A DNA stretch of 42,638 nucleotides, taken from contig CAZQER010000003.1 of the NCBI GenBank assembly GCA_964592095.1, forward strand, positions 1 through 42,638, written 5' to 3'. Shown in pieces: positions 1 through 8,932 of this stretch (its first letter is position 1; the number at the start of each line of letters is the position of its first letter). The translations under genes and the position numbers were made by a program. Source of the DNA: EX4484-2 sp964592095. GTDB taxonomy: Archaea; Altiarchaeota; Altiarchaeia; IMC4; QMZM01. The notes under the pieces are model-generated. The model worked only from the letters and a program-made list of their open reading frames with translations, was not told the origin of the DNA and made no database searches.

Positions 1-19
1 GATTAATGGTGTTTTATAG

Positions 20-751
20 ATGAAAATTGCAGTTACAGGAAAGGGAGGTTCAGGGAAAACAACTATTGCAGCCCATCTATCAGTTGCTTTTGCAGATAAA
101 GGTTATAGAGTTATTGCAGTAGATGCAGACCCATCGTTGAATATGTCTGCAATATTTGGATATGACGATATAAAATCTATCGGGGAGATAAAGGAAATCG
201 TTGAGGAAAAAACAAAAAAAGCAGATGGAATATATATTCTAAATCCAGATGTTAAGGATTTAATAGATAGATATAGTGTAAAGGTAAAGAAGAATTTGAA
301 TTTGATAGCATCGTCAACTATCAAAAGGGCAGATTCAGGATGCTTGTGTCCAGAGAATGCACTTATAAAGGCATTGATGAGGGAACTAATCTTGGATAGA
401 GATGAGGTGGTTATAATGGATATGGAGGCAGGCTTGGAAGTTATGAGCAGGGGAACAGTAAAGAACATAAATAAAATTCTGGTTATAACTGAAACAAATA
501 GGGGTTCAATATTAGTCACAGAGAAGATACTCAGATTCTCAAGGGAACTGGGCATCAGAGATTCCTATGTGATAGGAAATAAAATCAGAAATAATGACAT
601 TAAATTGCTTGAGGAAAGATTTGATGTTTTTTATTATATACCCTATCTAAATGAGGTTCAGGAGAGTTCAACATATTACAGCCTATTAGGGAAAAATACT
701 ATATTCTATAAGAGAATTGAAGAACTTTTAGAGAGATTAATTTATGGATAA
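20..751 (+). CDS. cooC: CooC-type CO dehydrogenase nickel-insertion ATPase
   Basis: This is a SIMIBI/MinD-family P-loop ATPase of 243 aa. The deviant Walker A GKGGSGKTT lies at residues 7-15, a DADPS switch motif near 35-39, and the paired cysteines of the CooC family, GCLCPENA (Cys108, Cys110), follow. The later MDMEAGLE motif also fits CooC. In characterised relatives the CxC pair binds nickel at a dimer interface and ATP hydrolysis delivers Ni to the C-cluster of carbon monoxide dehydrogenase. No CODH subunit is in the window; it may lie upstream, since only 19 bases precede the gene. A GGTG sequence about 10 nt before the ATG is a plausible ribosome site. A general Mrp/NubP-like role is less likely because of the CxC placement. 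Confidence 0.85.
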   Translation: MKIAVTGKGGSGKTTIAAHLSVAFADKGYRVIAVDADPSLNMSAIFGYDDIKSIGEIKEIVEEKTKKADGIYILNPDVKDLIDRYSVKVKKNLNLIASSTIKRADSGCLCPENALIKALMRELILDRDEVVIMDMEAGLEVMSRGTVKNINKILVITETNRGSILVTEKILRFSRELGIRDSYVIGNKIRNNDIKLLEERFDVFYYIPYLNEVQESSTYYSLLGKNTIFYKRIEELLERLIYG

Positions 752-872
752 TAGTGATAAAGATAATAAAAATCAAAAATATAACCTAGTCATTTTATAT
801 AGATTTATACTTCTTCATCCATTAATTTAACAAAATAAGCATATTCTTGGCATTCTAATGGGATATTGATAA

Positions 873-1922
873 ATGGATGTTAAAAAAGAATTAAATGATA
901 ATGAATTATTAGAGGAGCAGTATCGGTTGGAGAAGGAATTAGATAAAACCATAGAGAAGAAGGTAAAAACATTAAGTGAAATAAGAGATATATTAAATAA
1001 TATTAGTAATCTGGAGGAGAAAATTGCTTCTATTAAGGATAATGAGAATTCTGTGGAAGAAGATATCTTGAAGATAAAGGGTGAGATAAAAAGGATTACA
1101 AAGGAGATTAGAGAGATTCATGAAGGGGTTGTGAAAAAGGAGGGGGAAAGGGATATAAAGGGATTAGAAGAGATAGAAAACAAAAGAATAGAAATGCATG
1201 AACATAAAACAGAACTATTAAGACAGCTGGCAGAAAAGGAAGCAGAACTTGATGAAATTACAATTAAAAAGACGAAGATTCTGGATGAAATTACAGAGAT
1301 GATTAAAAAACGTTCAAAGTTGGAGGGAATTCTTGATAATATCGATAAAAAAGAGATGAAACTAAAGGAGAGAAAACTTGAGATTGAATCGATGGTTGAT
1401 AAACAAATAGCAGATATCACAAATGAAATTGATTCGATAGATGAGGGATTACCAGTTGGGGAGGAGATTAAGGAGGAAATACCCGAAAAGGGACCTGTTC
1501 CCATACATAAGAAGACAATGGAGGAAAAGATAGAGAAAACAAAGGAAAAGCCACATAGAAAAGGAATTCTTGGGATATTTGGAAAGGCCAGAGAAAAGGA
1601 AATTGATGAATTTGGGAATAAGGTTATCCAATTAAAAAGGATATTGCCAATAATAGATGACCTCATCACCAAACTTCCTAATGAGAGTATAGAGAGATTT
1701 TCTTCATCCGAAGATTACAGGTTGTATGGAGAGCTTTATGACATCACCAAGGAATACAGCGGAACAAAAGAGCAAAAGGAATTTATTAAGAAAAATACCA
1801 AAAAAGTATTAGAGGCGATTGATAAATTATTAGAGGAACTCCCAGATGATGTTATAGATGCATTTTCATCATCAAATGAGTTTGATGAATATACAAAACT
1901 ATTGGATATGTTTGGAGTTTAA
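873..1922 (+). CDS. Coiled-coil protein with a duplicated C-terminal LP..FSSS motif
   Basis: I do not recognise a named family. Residues about 5-190 are heptad-rich, charged (Glu/Lys) coiled coil. A flexible Pro/Lys linker follows (about 195-240). The C-terminus carries two copies of one motif: LPNESIERFSSSEDYRLY (268-285) and LPDDVIDAFSSSNEFDEY (323-340), each preceded by an IDxL helix. There is no signal peptide or membrane segment, so it is probably cytoplasmic. It lies 8 nt upstream of the DUF2226-like gene and heads a run that includes a pilus-type ATPase, so it may be a scaffold or adaptor for that machine (inference from context only). Confidence 0.8.
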   Translation: MDVKKELNDNELLEEQYRLEKELDKTIEKKVKTLSEIRDILNNISNLEEKIASIKDNENSVEEDILKIKGEIKRITKEIREIHEGVVKKEGERDIKGLEEIENKRIEMHEHKTELLRQLAEKEAELDEITIKKTKILDEITEMIKKRSKLEGILDNIDKKEMKLKERKLEIESMVDKQIADITNEIDSIDEGLPVGEEIKEEIPEKGPVPIHKKTMEEKIEKTKEKPHRKGILGIFGKAREKEIDEFGNKVIQLKRILPIIDDLITKLPNESIERFSSSEDYRLYGELYDITKEYSGTKEQKEFIKKNTKKVLEAIDKLLEELPDDVIDAFSSSNEFDEYTKLLDMFGV

Positions 1923-1930
1923 AAAGAGCC

Positions 1931-2875
1931 ATGGGTCTTAGAGATAGAATAAAGGAAAGAAAAGAAAGGATTATTGGAATGTCTCAGATTACAGGCAAAA
2001 GGGTTATCGCTGATAGTAAAGAGGATTTTCTAAAAACCGTCGAGGAATTAAAAAGTGAATTTGAGGGAATTATGACTCTCTATGGAGATATCAATGGTGA
2101 TGTCTGCAATGCCAGTTTTCTTATCCAGAAGGGTAATGTAATAGGTGCCACATTTGAGTATTTGGAAACAACTATCCTAGGTGATAAAGCACTGAGTGCA
2201 ATAAAGAACAAACTTGCTGGTTCAGAAGGCGGTATGGATCTTTTTCAACTTGAGAAAAAGGATATGGAAATTGCCATAAAACAGAACAAGGATGCACTTC
2301 TAAAAAATCCCATACCATTAAGCAGTACGGGTATTAAGATTAAATATCTTATGGATTCGTGGATTGAAGAGAAAAAGGAATCTACAGGTAAAGATACAAT
2401 AAAGATACCTGAGATACTCAGAGAGAGAAAGGGATTTAATCTTCTTGAGATAGCCAGATCCTCACCAAGAATGAAAAAATTAGAAATACCTACATACAGG
2501 GCATACAAGAAGGGTAAAGATATTCACAGAAATATCATCCTTGATACGGGTAGAAGCATTGACGAAATGGAAAAACTAAGAAAAAAAAGGCTGAGGGAGA
2601 TGGAGGCTGCTAAGAAGATTGGTAAAGTGAGGGTTGTAAAGGAGGAATCAAAAAGGAAGGTTGTTGGTGGGGAAAAGGTAAGGACACCAATTGATAGATT
2701 ATTGGAATTGGTAAGGAAAAAGAAGAGAGTTAGAATAGATGATAAATTGGCAAATAAACTTGGGGTCAATAAGACACAAATTGAGGAATGGGCTATGATA
2801 CTAGAAGACCATAATCTTGTGGAACTTCATTATCCAACCATAGGTGGTCCTGAAATCAGGGCAATAGAAAAATAG
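1931..2875 (+). CDS. DUF2226-like protein with C-terminal winged helix
   Basis: A 314-aa protein, probably cytoplasmic. Residues about 25-145 hold a compact alpha/beta region (FEGIMTLYGDINGDVCNAS, then FLIQKGNVIGATFEYLET, and a terminal IKQNKDALLKNPI helix). The same pattern is found in the gene at 10501-11208. I assign both, from memory, to the archaeal DUF2226 family. A charged linker (about 210-245) leads to a winged-helix-like C-terminus (about 248-314) with LANKLGVNKTQIEEWAMIL. It sits between a coiled-coil gene (8 nt away) and a secretion ATPase (8 nt away), so co-expression is likely. Function is unknown. The paralog beside a Roadblock/GTPase pair hints at a signalling or adaptor role. 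Confidence 0.8.
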   Translation: MGLRDRIKERKERIIGMSQITGKRVIADSKEDFLKTVEELKSEFEGIMTLYGDINGDVCNASFLIQKGNVIGATFEYLETTILGDKALSAIKNKLAGSEGGMDLFQLEKKDMEIAIKQNKDALLKNPIPLSSTGIKIKYLMDSWIEEKKESTGKDTIKIPEILRERKGFNLLEIARSSPRMKKLEIPTYRAYKKGKDIHRNIILDTGRSIDEMEKLRKKRLREMEAAKKIGKVRVVKEESKRKVVGGEKVRTPIDRLLELVRKKKRVRIDDKLANKLGVNKTQIEEWAMILEDHNLVELHYPTIGGPEIRAIEK

Positions 2876-2883
2876 AATTCAAA

Positions 2884-4440
2884 ATGTCAGAAGAGAAGGA
2901 GGAGAAGATTATAGAAAGGTATGAAATAATGGCTGAGGGGATTCCAGTAGAGGTGAATATTATAGAAAAGGATTTTACACCATTTTATAGATTAAATATA
3001 CCAGATGTAGATGTTGCTACATTAGCATTATTGGATGACATCAAAGAGAAGCTTATAGGTGCGATAGAGGTGAGTAAGACAGAATTCCTTGACCCGAAGG
3101 TTATGGAAGGTCTGAAAGAACAATTCAAATCAGAGGCAAAGATACTTTTACAGGATGAACTTCCCCAGTTAGATGAAAAGATAAGGGATCATTTTATGAT
3201 AGTTCTTGTTCACGAACTACTTGGCCTGGGAGATATAGAGTTTCTACTTGATGACCCCAACATAGAGGAAATAGTTGTTAATTCTGCTAAAGAACCAATA
3301 AGAATATATCACAAGAGATATGGATGGGTCAAAACCAACCTGTATCCTGAATCGGAGGCTGAAATAGAGAACTATGCAAGTATTATTGCGAGAAGGGTTG
3401 GTAGGGAAATATCAACATTGGAGCCAATGCTTGATGCATACCTTTTAAGCAAGGACAGGGCTAACGCTATATTGAGCCCAATTGCTACTAAGGGAAGTAC
3501 AATCACTATAAGAAAATTTGCGAGAGACCCGTGGACAGCACCAGATTTCATAGAAAACAAGACATCAAGCTCGGAGGTTTTAGCGTTGATATGGCTCGTA
3601 ATACAATACGAGATGAATATGCTTATATCTGGAGGCACTGGTTCTGGAAAAACATCCTTCCTAAATGTATGTATGCCATTTATCCAACCAAATCATAGGA
3701 TTATATCCATTGAGGATACAAGGGAGTTACAATTACCAAAATTTCTATATTGGTGTCCATTAACAACAAGACAACCAAATCCCGAGGGAAAGGGAGAGGT
3801 AACAATGCTTGATTTGGTAGTAAATTCGCTCAGAATGAGACCTGATAGGATTATCATGGGTGAAATAAGAAAGCAACGAGAGGCGGAGGTTCTTTTTGAG
3901 GCTATGCATACAGGTCATTCCGTATATGGAACACTGCATGCAGATACATGCGAACAAACAATTACAAGACTGGTAAATCCACCAATAAATGTTGCAGAGA
4001 GCATGTTAGATGCAGTTCATCTCAATGTAGTTATGTTTAGAGATAGGAGAAGGGGTATCAGAAGGGTCTATGAGGTTGGTGAATTTATACAGGATCCTGA
4101 GGCTCCTCCAAGAGAGATAAGATTCATCCCAAATATACTCTATCGTTGGAATCCAAGAAATGATATCATAGAAGCCACATATAACAAGGATGATGATAAA
4201 ATAAATTTATTTGAAAGAATAGGAAGACACACGGGGTTTACAGTAGATGAAATCAATGATGACCTCAATACAAAAAAGAATATACTTGAATGGTTGGTAA
4301 GGAAAAAAATTAGAAAAATAGAGGGGATAGGGGCTATAATGAACAGATATTATGTGGATGAGGATTATGTTGTAGGTCTTATGGAAAGGGATGGTGACCC
4401 AAAGGAAATTATAGGGGAATTGGATGAAAGTGAGGAATGA
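2884..4440 (+). CDS. Type II/IV secretion (pilus/archaellum-type) assembly ATPase, TadA/GspE family
   Basis: A 518-aa cytoplasmic hexameric-type ATPase. An N-terminal domain (about 1-110) is followed by the N2D-like segment (LLDDPNIEEIVVNS), then the RecA-like core. Walker A is SGGTGSGKTS near residues 249-258, the Asp box is ISIEDTRELQLP, Walker B is RPDRIIMGEIR near 319-329, and the His box is GHSVYGTLHADT. In this family ATP turnover drives assembly or retraction of type IV pilus-like filaments together with a GspF/TadC membrane platform. Candidate platform genes are at 37107-39099. The last 17 nt overlap the next gene, a thioredoxin-like membrane protein, so they are probably translated together. 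Confidence 0.92.
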   Translation: MSEEKEEKIIERYEIMAEGIPVEVNIIEKDFTPFYRLNIPDVDVATLALLDDIKEKLIGAIEVSKTEFLDPKVMEGLKEQFKSEAKILLQDELPQLDEKIRDHFMIVLVHELLGLGDIEFLLDDPNIEEIVVNSAKEPIRIYHKRYGWVKTNLYPESEAEIENYASIIARRVGREISTLEPMLDAYLLSKDRANAILSPIATKGSTITIRKFARDPWTAPDFIENKTSSSEVLALIWLVIQYEMNMLISGGTGSGKTSFLNVCMPFIQPNHRIISIEDTRELQLPKFLYWCPLTTRQPNPEGKGEVTMLDLVVNSLRMRPDRIIMGEIRKQREAEVLFEAMHTGHSVYGTLHADTCEQTITRLVNPPINVAESMLDAVHLNVVMFRDRRRGIRRVYEVGEFIQDPEAPPREIRFIPNILYRWNPRNDIIEATYNKDDDKINLFERIGRHTGFTVDEINDDLNTKKNILEWLVRKKIRKIEGIGAIMNRYYVDEDYVVGLMERDGDPKEIIGELDESEE

Positions 4441-5335
4441 TATTAATATTAAAATTATAATCCTATCAGTTCTGTTATTATCTATTCCCGTGGTGGAAAC
4501 AGAAAATTTAGAACCAAACAAGGTAATAATCTATTTTATTTATAGCGATATCTGCAGATACTGTGCATCTGAAAAATATTTTCTAAGAGAACTTAAGAAT
4601 AAATATCCTTGGATAGAGGTAAGGTATATAAATGTATTTAATGCAGATAATAGGGATGAAATTTTAAAGAGATATAAAATAAATGGAATAAGGACTCCTG
4701 AGACATTTATAGGAGATATGGCATTTGTGGGCTTTAATGATGATATTGACTATCTTTTGTATTCCAATAAATATAATGCATATATTGGAAATAGAAGGCA
4801 GATAGAAAGTGCAGTAATAAGAATAAGAAATAGAAATAATATAACATTAAATATAACCCCAAACAAAGCAGTAGAAATATCAAAGAATGACCCATTAGTA
4901 AATAATTTTCTGAAAAACAATTCAGATTCATTTGCAACTATAAATCTGAGTAATGGTGTCTACCTTGTTGCATGGTGGAACAATACAAGGTTATCTTTGC
5001 TGAATTATCCAAATATCTTAACAAAAATAGATTCAAGAACTGGTACGATTTTGGAGAGTTTTAAACCTCTAAAAAGAGAAAATGGTGTTGTTATTCCGTA
5101 TCAAACATCACTTCTGGCGGACATTATTGTTTATATTATAATATTTATTTATCTACTTTCATATGTAATATATTCAAATTTTAAATTCAAAAAGAGATTC
5201 AAGAATAGGGATTGGCTTATTGGATTTTTGATTATTTTATTTTTATCTGCACTGTTTTTGGTAATTATGCACCCGAAGGATAATATTGGATACCTGATAA
5301 AATTCATAAAAAAGACATTTCCGTTTTATTGGTAA
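4424..5335 (+). CDS. Membrane-anchored thioredoxin-fold protein (CRYC), lacks the CcdA domain
   Basis: A 303-aa protein with an N-terminal hydrophobic segment (about 9-23, signal or anchor). A thioredoxin/glutaredoxin-like domain follows with the redox motif CRYC at residues 44-47 and a cis-Pro-like RTPETFIGD segment. A middle region ends LTKIDSRTGTILESF and looks PepSY-like. Two C-terminal transmembrane helices (about 227-245 and 263-283) close the protein. It is homologous along its length to the first half of the next gene but stops where that gene's CcdA/DsbD-like channel begins. The ATG used lies inside the 3' end of the ATPase gene (17-nt overlap). The Trx domain is expected outside the cytoplasmic membrane. 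Confidence 0.82.
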   Translation: MKVRNDINIKIIILSVLLLSIPVVETENLEPNKVIIYFIYSDICRYCASEKYFLRELKNKYPWIEVRYINVFNADNRDEILKRYKINGIRTPETFIGDMAFVGFNDDIDYLLYSNKYNAYIGNRRQIESAVIRIRNRNNITLNITPNKAVEISKNDPLVNNFLKNNSDSFATINLSNGVYLVAWWNNTRLSLLNYPNILTKIDSRTGTILESFKPLKRENGVVIPYQTSLLADIIVYIIIFIYLLSYVIYSNFKFKKRFKNRDWLIGFLIILFLSALFLVIMHPKDNIGYLIKFIKKTFPFYW

Positions 5336-5337
5336 AA

Positions 5338-7008
5338 ATGGAAGGAGATATAAAAATAAAAAATGTATTATCTCGTATATTGCCCATTATACTATCTATT
5401 TCATTATCTATCTCAATTCTGCTTTTATTGATATTCCTATTTTCTGAAATCTCCTATTCTGCTTATGCCAATAACCAAAATTCATACAATAATAATATTA
5501 GTAAGGTTACTATATACTTCTGTTACAGCATTACATGTCCACACTGTGCAAAGGAGAAAATCTTCCTGAGAAATCTTGAGGAGAAATATCCCCGCCTTGA
5601 TGTTGATTATATCATTGCTTCAGAAAACCAGGATCTATTTAAGAAATTATGTAGTGATTATAATACAATACCCGTTGGTGTTCCAAGAACATTTATTGGT
5701 GATAAGGTATTTATAGGATTTACTGAAGAAGAGGGTTCTCTGGAATGGTATGATGCATATAAGGCATATTATGGTTATTCAAATCAGATAGAGAATGAAA
5801 TAAGGAAACTTATGGATTTGGCTCCACTGATGTGTGAGTGTGAGGTATTGAAGATATCCAAAAGAGATGAAAGTGTCAGTAAATTATTGGAGGAATATCC
5901 TGAATCCAAATATAGTGTGTATCTGATAAATGAGACCTATTTGGTTGGCTGGTGGTCTCCAGATAGAATAAATTCTAATATAGATTATCCAAATGTTGTT
6001 GCAAAGGTCAATGCAAGAACAGGTGAGATTATTGAGTCATGGATTCCAGATATGCCCGTGGAGGGACTTAAAAAACCAACACCATCTCCTGAAAGTAGAA
6101 TATTTGAATTGATAATACCTGTGTTTCTAATCTATGGTTTGGTATATATAATATTCAGAAATAAAGTACATTCAAGATACTGGATTAGTGGTTTATCACT
6201 ATTAGTAATTGCCTCTCTATTCGTCACCCTTCAGAATATTTCTGAAAAAAACATAATAGGATTTGCAAAGGGTTTTTCCTTCCCCGGTTTTACATTTATA
6301 ATAGCACTGATTGATGGATTCAACCCATGTGCCTTTGCTGTTCTCGCATTCCTGTTATCATTGCTTACATACACGAGGTCAAGAAAGAAAATGCTCCTAA
6401 TAGGTTCTGTATTTATTCTAACATCTGGCTTTATGTATTTTCTTTTTATAATGCTCTTACTTATTGTTAGAGCAACAATGCTGAGTGAATTTCAGGATAT
6501 TATGAGACTTATGGTCGGACTTATAGCAATAATTGCGGGTATTATAAACATAAAGGATTTCTTCTTTTTTGGAAGAGGTATATCCCTGACTATGTCTGAT
6601 GATAAAAGAAACAGAATATTTGGCAGAATAGGAAGAATAGTACAAGGTTTGAGGAGAGCAGAATCAAAAAGAGAAATCATATTTGCTGTAATTGCAACAT
6701 TTATCTTGGCAATAATGGTAAATATCATAGAACTGGGATGTACATTTATATTGCCAGTAGAGTATATAGAGGTACTCCTTAACAATTATCCTGAGCCAAT
6801 AGGGTTAACACATATATTCTTCACCGCATTCTATGGTCTTGTATATATAATTCCATTGTTCGCAATACTTGGCAGTTTCATATATTCATTCAAATCAGAG
6901 AGATTGACTGAAAGGCAGGGAAGGATATTGAAACTTTTTGGAGGCATCATAATGGTATCTCTTGGTTTGATATTGATATTTAAACCAGAGATTCTGATTT
7001 TCAAATAA
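5338..7008 (+). CDS. Thioredoxin-CcdA/DsbD-like fusion, transmembrane thiol-disulfide exchanger
   Basis: A 556-aa membrane protein read from the ATG at 5338. A TTG at 5329 would overlap the upstream stop. The signal/anchor is at about 12-36. A thioredoxin-like domain has CPHC at 67-70 and VPRTFIGDKVFIGF. A PepSY-like region ends KVNARTGEIIESW. The C-terminal half has about six or more helices with the paired membrane cysteines expected of CcdA/DsbD relatives: DGFNPCAFAVLAF and IELGCTFILP. Such proteins carry electrons from cytoplasmic thioredoxin across the membrane to extracytoplasmic partners, here probably its own CPHC domain and perhaps the CRYC paralog upstream. Only 2 nt separate it from that paralog, so they are likely one functional pair. 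Confidence 0.87.
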   Translation: MEGDIKIKNVLSRILPIILSISLSISILLLLIFLFSEISYSAYANNQNSYNNNISKVTIYFCYSITCPHCAKEKIFLRNLEEKYPRLDVDYIIASENQDLFKKLCSDYNTIPVGVPRTFIGDKVFIGFTEEEGSLEWYDAYKAYYGYSNQIENEIRKLMDLAPLMCECEVLKISKRDESVSKLLEEYPESKYSVYLINETYLVGWWSPDRINSNIDYPNVVAKVNARTGEIIESWIPDMPVEGLKKPTPSPESRIFELIIPVFLIYGLVYIIFRNKVHSRYWISGLSLLVIASLFVTLQNISEKNIIGFAKGFSFPGFTFIIALIDGFNPCAFAVLAFLLSLLTYTRSRKKMLLIGSVFILTSGFMYFLFIMLLLIVRATMLSEFQDIMRLMVGLIAIIAGIINIKDFFFFGRGISLTMSDDKRNRIFGRIGRIVQGLRRAESKREIIFAVIATFILAIMVNIIELGCTFILPVEYIEVLLNNYPEPIGLTHIFFTAFYGLVYIIPLFAILGSFIYSFKSERLTERQGRILKLFGGIIMVSLGLILIFKPEILIFK

Positions 7009-7015
7009 AAATAAG

Positions 7016-8392
7016 ATGACAAATACCAAATCAAATGTTAAGATAGGTCTTGAGATTCATGTTCCATTAAAGACAAAACAAAAACTATTCTGTGAATGCC
7101 CCACAAATTATTATGAGATTGATGAGCCAAATGTTAATGTATGTCCCGTATGTACTGGGATGCCAGGTGCAAAACCATATCCAATCAATGAATATGCACT
7201 GGAATCGACAGTAATGATTGCAAAACTTCTAAACTGCAAGACGGTAAAGAGGAATATATTCGTGAAGAGAAAACATTATAGTTATCCAGATTTGCCTTCT
7301 GGTTATCAGAGAACATCAGAACCCATGGGGGAAAATGGAAAACTTGGTAATGTGGGTATATGGGAGATTCATTTAGAAGAAGATCCAGGGAGGTATGATC
7401 TGTTAACAGGCAGGGTTGATTATAACAGGTCTGGTGTTCCATTAGTTGAGATAGTAACTGCTCCAGATATGAATTCACCAGAGGATGCAAGGGAGTTTCT
7501 TAAGGAATTGATAAATCTTTTAAGATATACTGAGAGAATTATTGATGTGGGCGGTGTAATGAGGGCAGATGTCAATATTTCCTTAGAAGGAGGGTCAAGG
7601 GTGGAGATAAAAAATATAAATTCAATAAAAGGTGCCTATAAGGCTATAAAGTATGAGATTATTAGGCAGAATAACATGCGAAGAAGAGGCGTAAAGGTAA
7701 AAAGAGAGACGAGAGGGTATAATGAAAAGTCAATGATTACCACACCTTTAAGAATAAAAGAGACTGCAGAGGATTATAGGTATATACCTGACCCCGATAT
7801 ACCCCCGCTTGTATTCGATGATATCTATATAAAATCAATAAAACTGCCAGAAACACCACAGAGAAGAAGAAGGAGATTTATTGAGACCTATGGAATTCCT
7901 GAGAAATATGCAAGGATACTTACCAAAGAAAAGGATATTGCAGACCTGTTTGAGGATGTTATAAACATGGGTAAAGTAAATCCAAGGATGGCTGCAGGCT
8001 GGATTTCTCGTGAGGTTTTGAGACAATTGAACTATAGAGGTATAGAGTTGAAGGAATCAAAACTTAATGCAGAAATCCTTATTGAGTTATTTAAACTTAT
8101 TGAAACTAATGAGATTACTGAAACCACTGGAAAGAAGTTGCTTGAGAGAGTTATTGATACTGGAGAAAATCCAGGGATAATTGTTAAAAAAGAGGCGATG
8201 GGTAGGATTTCTGGTGAGGATTTTCTTGATGGAATAGTCGAAAAGATAATTGAAGAGAATAAAAATGCGGTATCTGATTATAAAAAAGGGAAAATGGAGG
8301 CACTGAACTTTCTTGTAGGGAGGGTAATGAAGGAAATCAAATACAGAGGAGATGTGAAAATAATTATAAAACTCTTGATGAAAAAATTATAA
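7016..8392 (+). CDS. gatB: Asp-tRNA(Asn)/Glu-tRNA(Gln) amidotransferase subunit B
   Basis: A 458-aa protein with clear GatB signatures: GLEIHVPLKTKQKLFCEC at the N-terminus, CPVCTGMPGA, KRKHYSYPDLPSGYQ, EDPGR and YNRSGVPLVEIVTAPDM. The C-terminal region is the usual helical YqeY-like tail that contacts tRNA. GatB binds misacylated tRNA and activates the side-chain carboxyl with ATP before amidation by ammonia from GatA. It is shorter than some bacterial homologs but has all core motifs. GatA and GatC are not in the window. It follows the thioredoxin-CcdA gene by 7 nt on the same strand; the pairing looks positional only. No obvious Shine-Dalgarno precedes the ATG. Confidence 0.95.
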   Translation: MTNTKSNVKIGLEIHVPLKTKQKLFCECPTNYYEIDEPNVNVCPVCTGMPGAKPYPINEYALESTVMIAKLLNCKTVKRNIFVKRKHYSYPDLPSGYQRTSEPMGENGKLGNVGIWEIHLEEDPGRYDLLTGRVDYNRSGVPLVEIVTAPDMNSPEDAREFLKELINLLRYTERIIDVGGVMRADVNISLEGGSRVEIKNINSIKGAYKAIKYEIIRQNNMRRRGVKVKRETRGYNEKSMITTPLRIKETAEDYRYIPDPDIPPLVFDDIYIKSIKLPETPQRRRRRFIETYGIPEKYARILTKEKDIADLFEDVINMGKVNPRMAAGWISREVLRQLNYRGIELKESKLNAEILIELFKLIETNEITETTGKKLLERVIDTGENPGIIVKKEAMGRISGEDFLDGIVEKIIEENKNAVSDYKKGKMEALNFLVGRVMKEIKYRGDVKIIIKLLMKKL

Positions 8393-8416
8393 AAATAAAT
8401 TAAGTAATAATTAAAA

Positions 8417-8827
8417 TTAAGTAGGTATAGTGCATATCTCTTCACAACCACTAATCAATAAATCCACTGGATTAAGAATCTGCATGCCCCTTCCACCCAA
8501 GAATGCTGCAACTACAACAAACGATACCAGATATGCAGCCAATAATACTATCATAAGACCGATCAGGATATGAAATACCTGCGTCTTTGCAGCAGCCCTT
8601 GCTGATGGGTCATCTGCGGATGTTATCCACTTTATACCAGCAAATATTATCATCAGGGTAGCAACAAACGCAATTATGAAATAGATTATCTGCATTATCC
8701 TGCACATCAGACATGCCATTGCATTCATGATCGTAGTTGCCTCACTACCTATTGCCTGAGCATATACAAAACTATTGGTGATTAAAAACATCAAAATTAG
8801 TAATCCAATCTTAAGTTTATTTTCCAT
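8417..8827 (-). CDS. Small two-helix membrane protein, VirB2/TrbC-pilin-like
   Basis: A 136-aa protein with a signal peptide (about 1-23, ending VYA-QA) and two long hydrophobic helices (about 42-65 and 84-110). The connecting loop is polar: GIKWITSADDPSARAAAKTQ. This layout (cleavable signal, two helices, short basic loop with a DDP motif) is that of VirB2/TrbC-type pilins and related archaeal proteins. Cysteines at the N-side of helix 1 and near the C-terminus could form a disulfide. The start is supported by GGGGTGA at 8833-8839 (minus strand) and a TATA-like TTTATATA at about 8881-8888. It is monocistronic, with no type IV secretion partner beside it. A generic membrane subunit remains possible. 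Confidence 0.7.
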   Translation of the reverse strand: MENKLKIGLLILMFLITNSFVYAQAIGSEATTIMNAMACLMCRIMQIIYFIIAFVATLMIIFAGIKWITSADDPSARAAAKTQVFHILIGLMIVLLAAYLVSFVVVAAFLGGRGMQILNPVDLLISGCEEICTIPT

Positions 8828-8907
8828 TTTTTCACCCCGTTTTTGTTTTGTTGTTTAAATTAAATCAATTATGTAAATTATATATAAATTAATATATCTT
8901 CTAAGTA

Positions 8908-8918
8908 ATATAAAAATA
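8908..8918 (+). promoter_or_regulatory. TATA-like box, probable leaderless promoter
   Basis: The A/T-only stretch ataTAAAAATA is centred about 22 nt before the ATG at 8933. In archaea this spacing places transcription initiation at or next to the start codon, giving a leaderless mRNA. No ribosome binding site is visible, which agrees. The TATA-like element of the divergent gene at 8827 lies about 25 nt to the left. Confidence 0.45.
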
Positions 8919-8932
8919 TATAGGTTTTTAAA

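Noticed and set aside
1118..1672. Minus-strand membrane-like frame opposite the coiled-coil gene
   Set aside because: Ser/Ile/Phe-rich antisense of Glu/Lys coiled-coil codons; a typical shadow.
4424..7008. Recent gene duplication or assembly duplication of the thioredoxin genes
   Set aside because: The two proteins are clearly diverged at the residue level (CRYC versus CPHC, different linkers), so the duplication is old and real.
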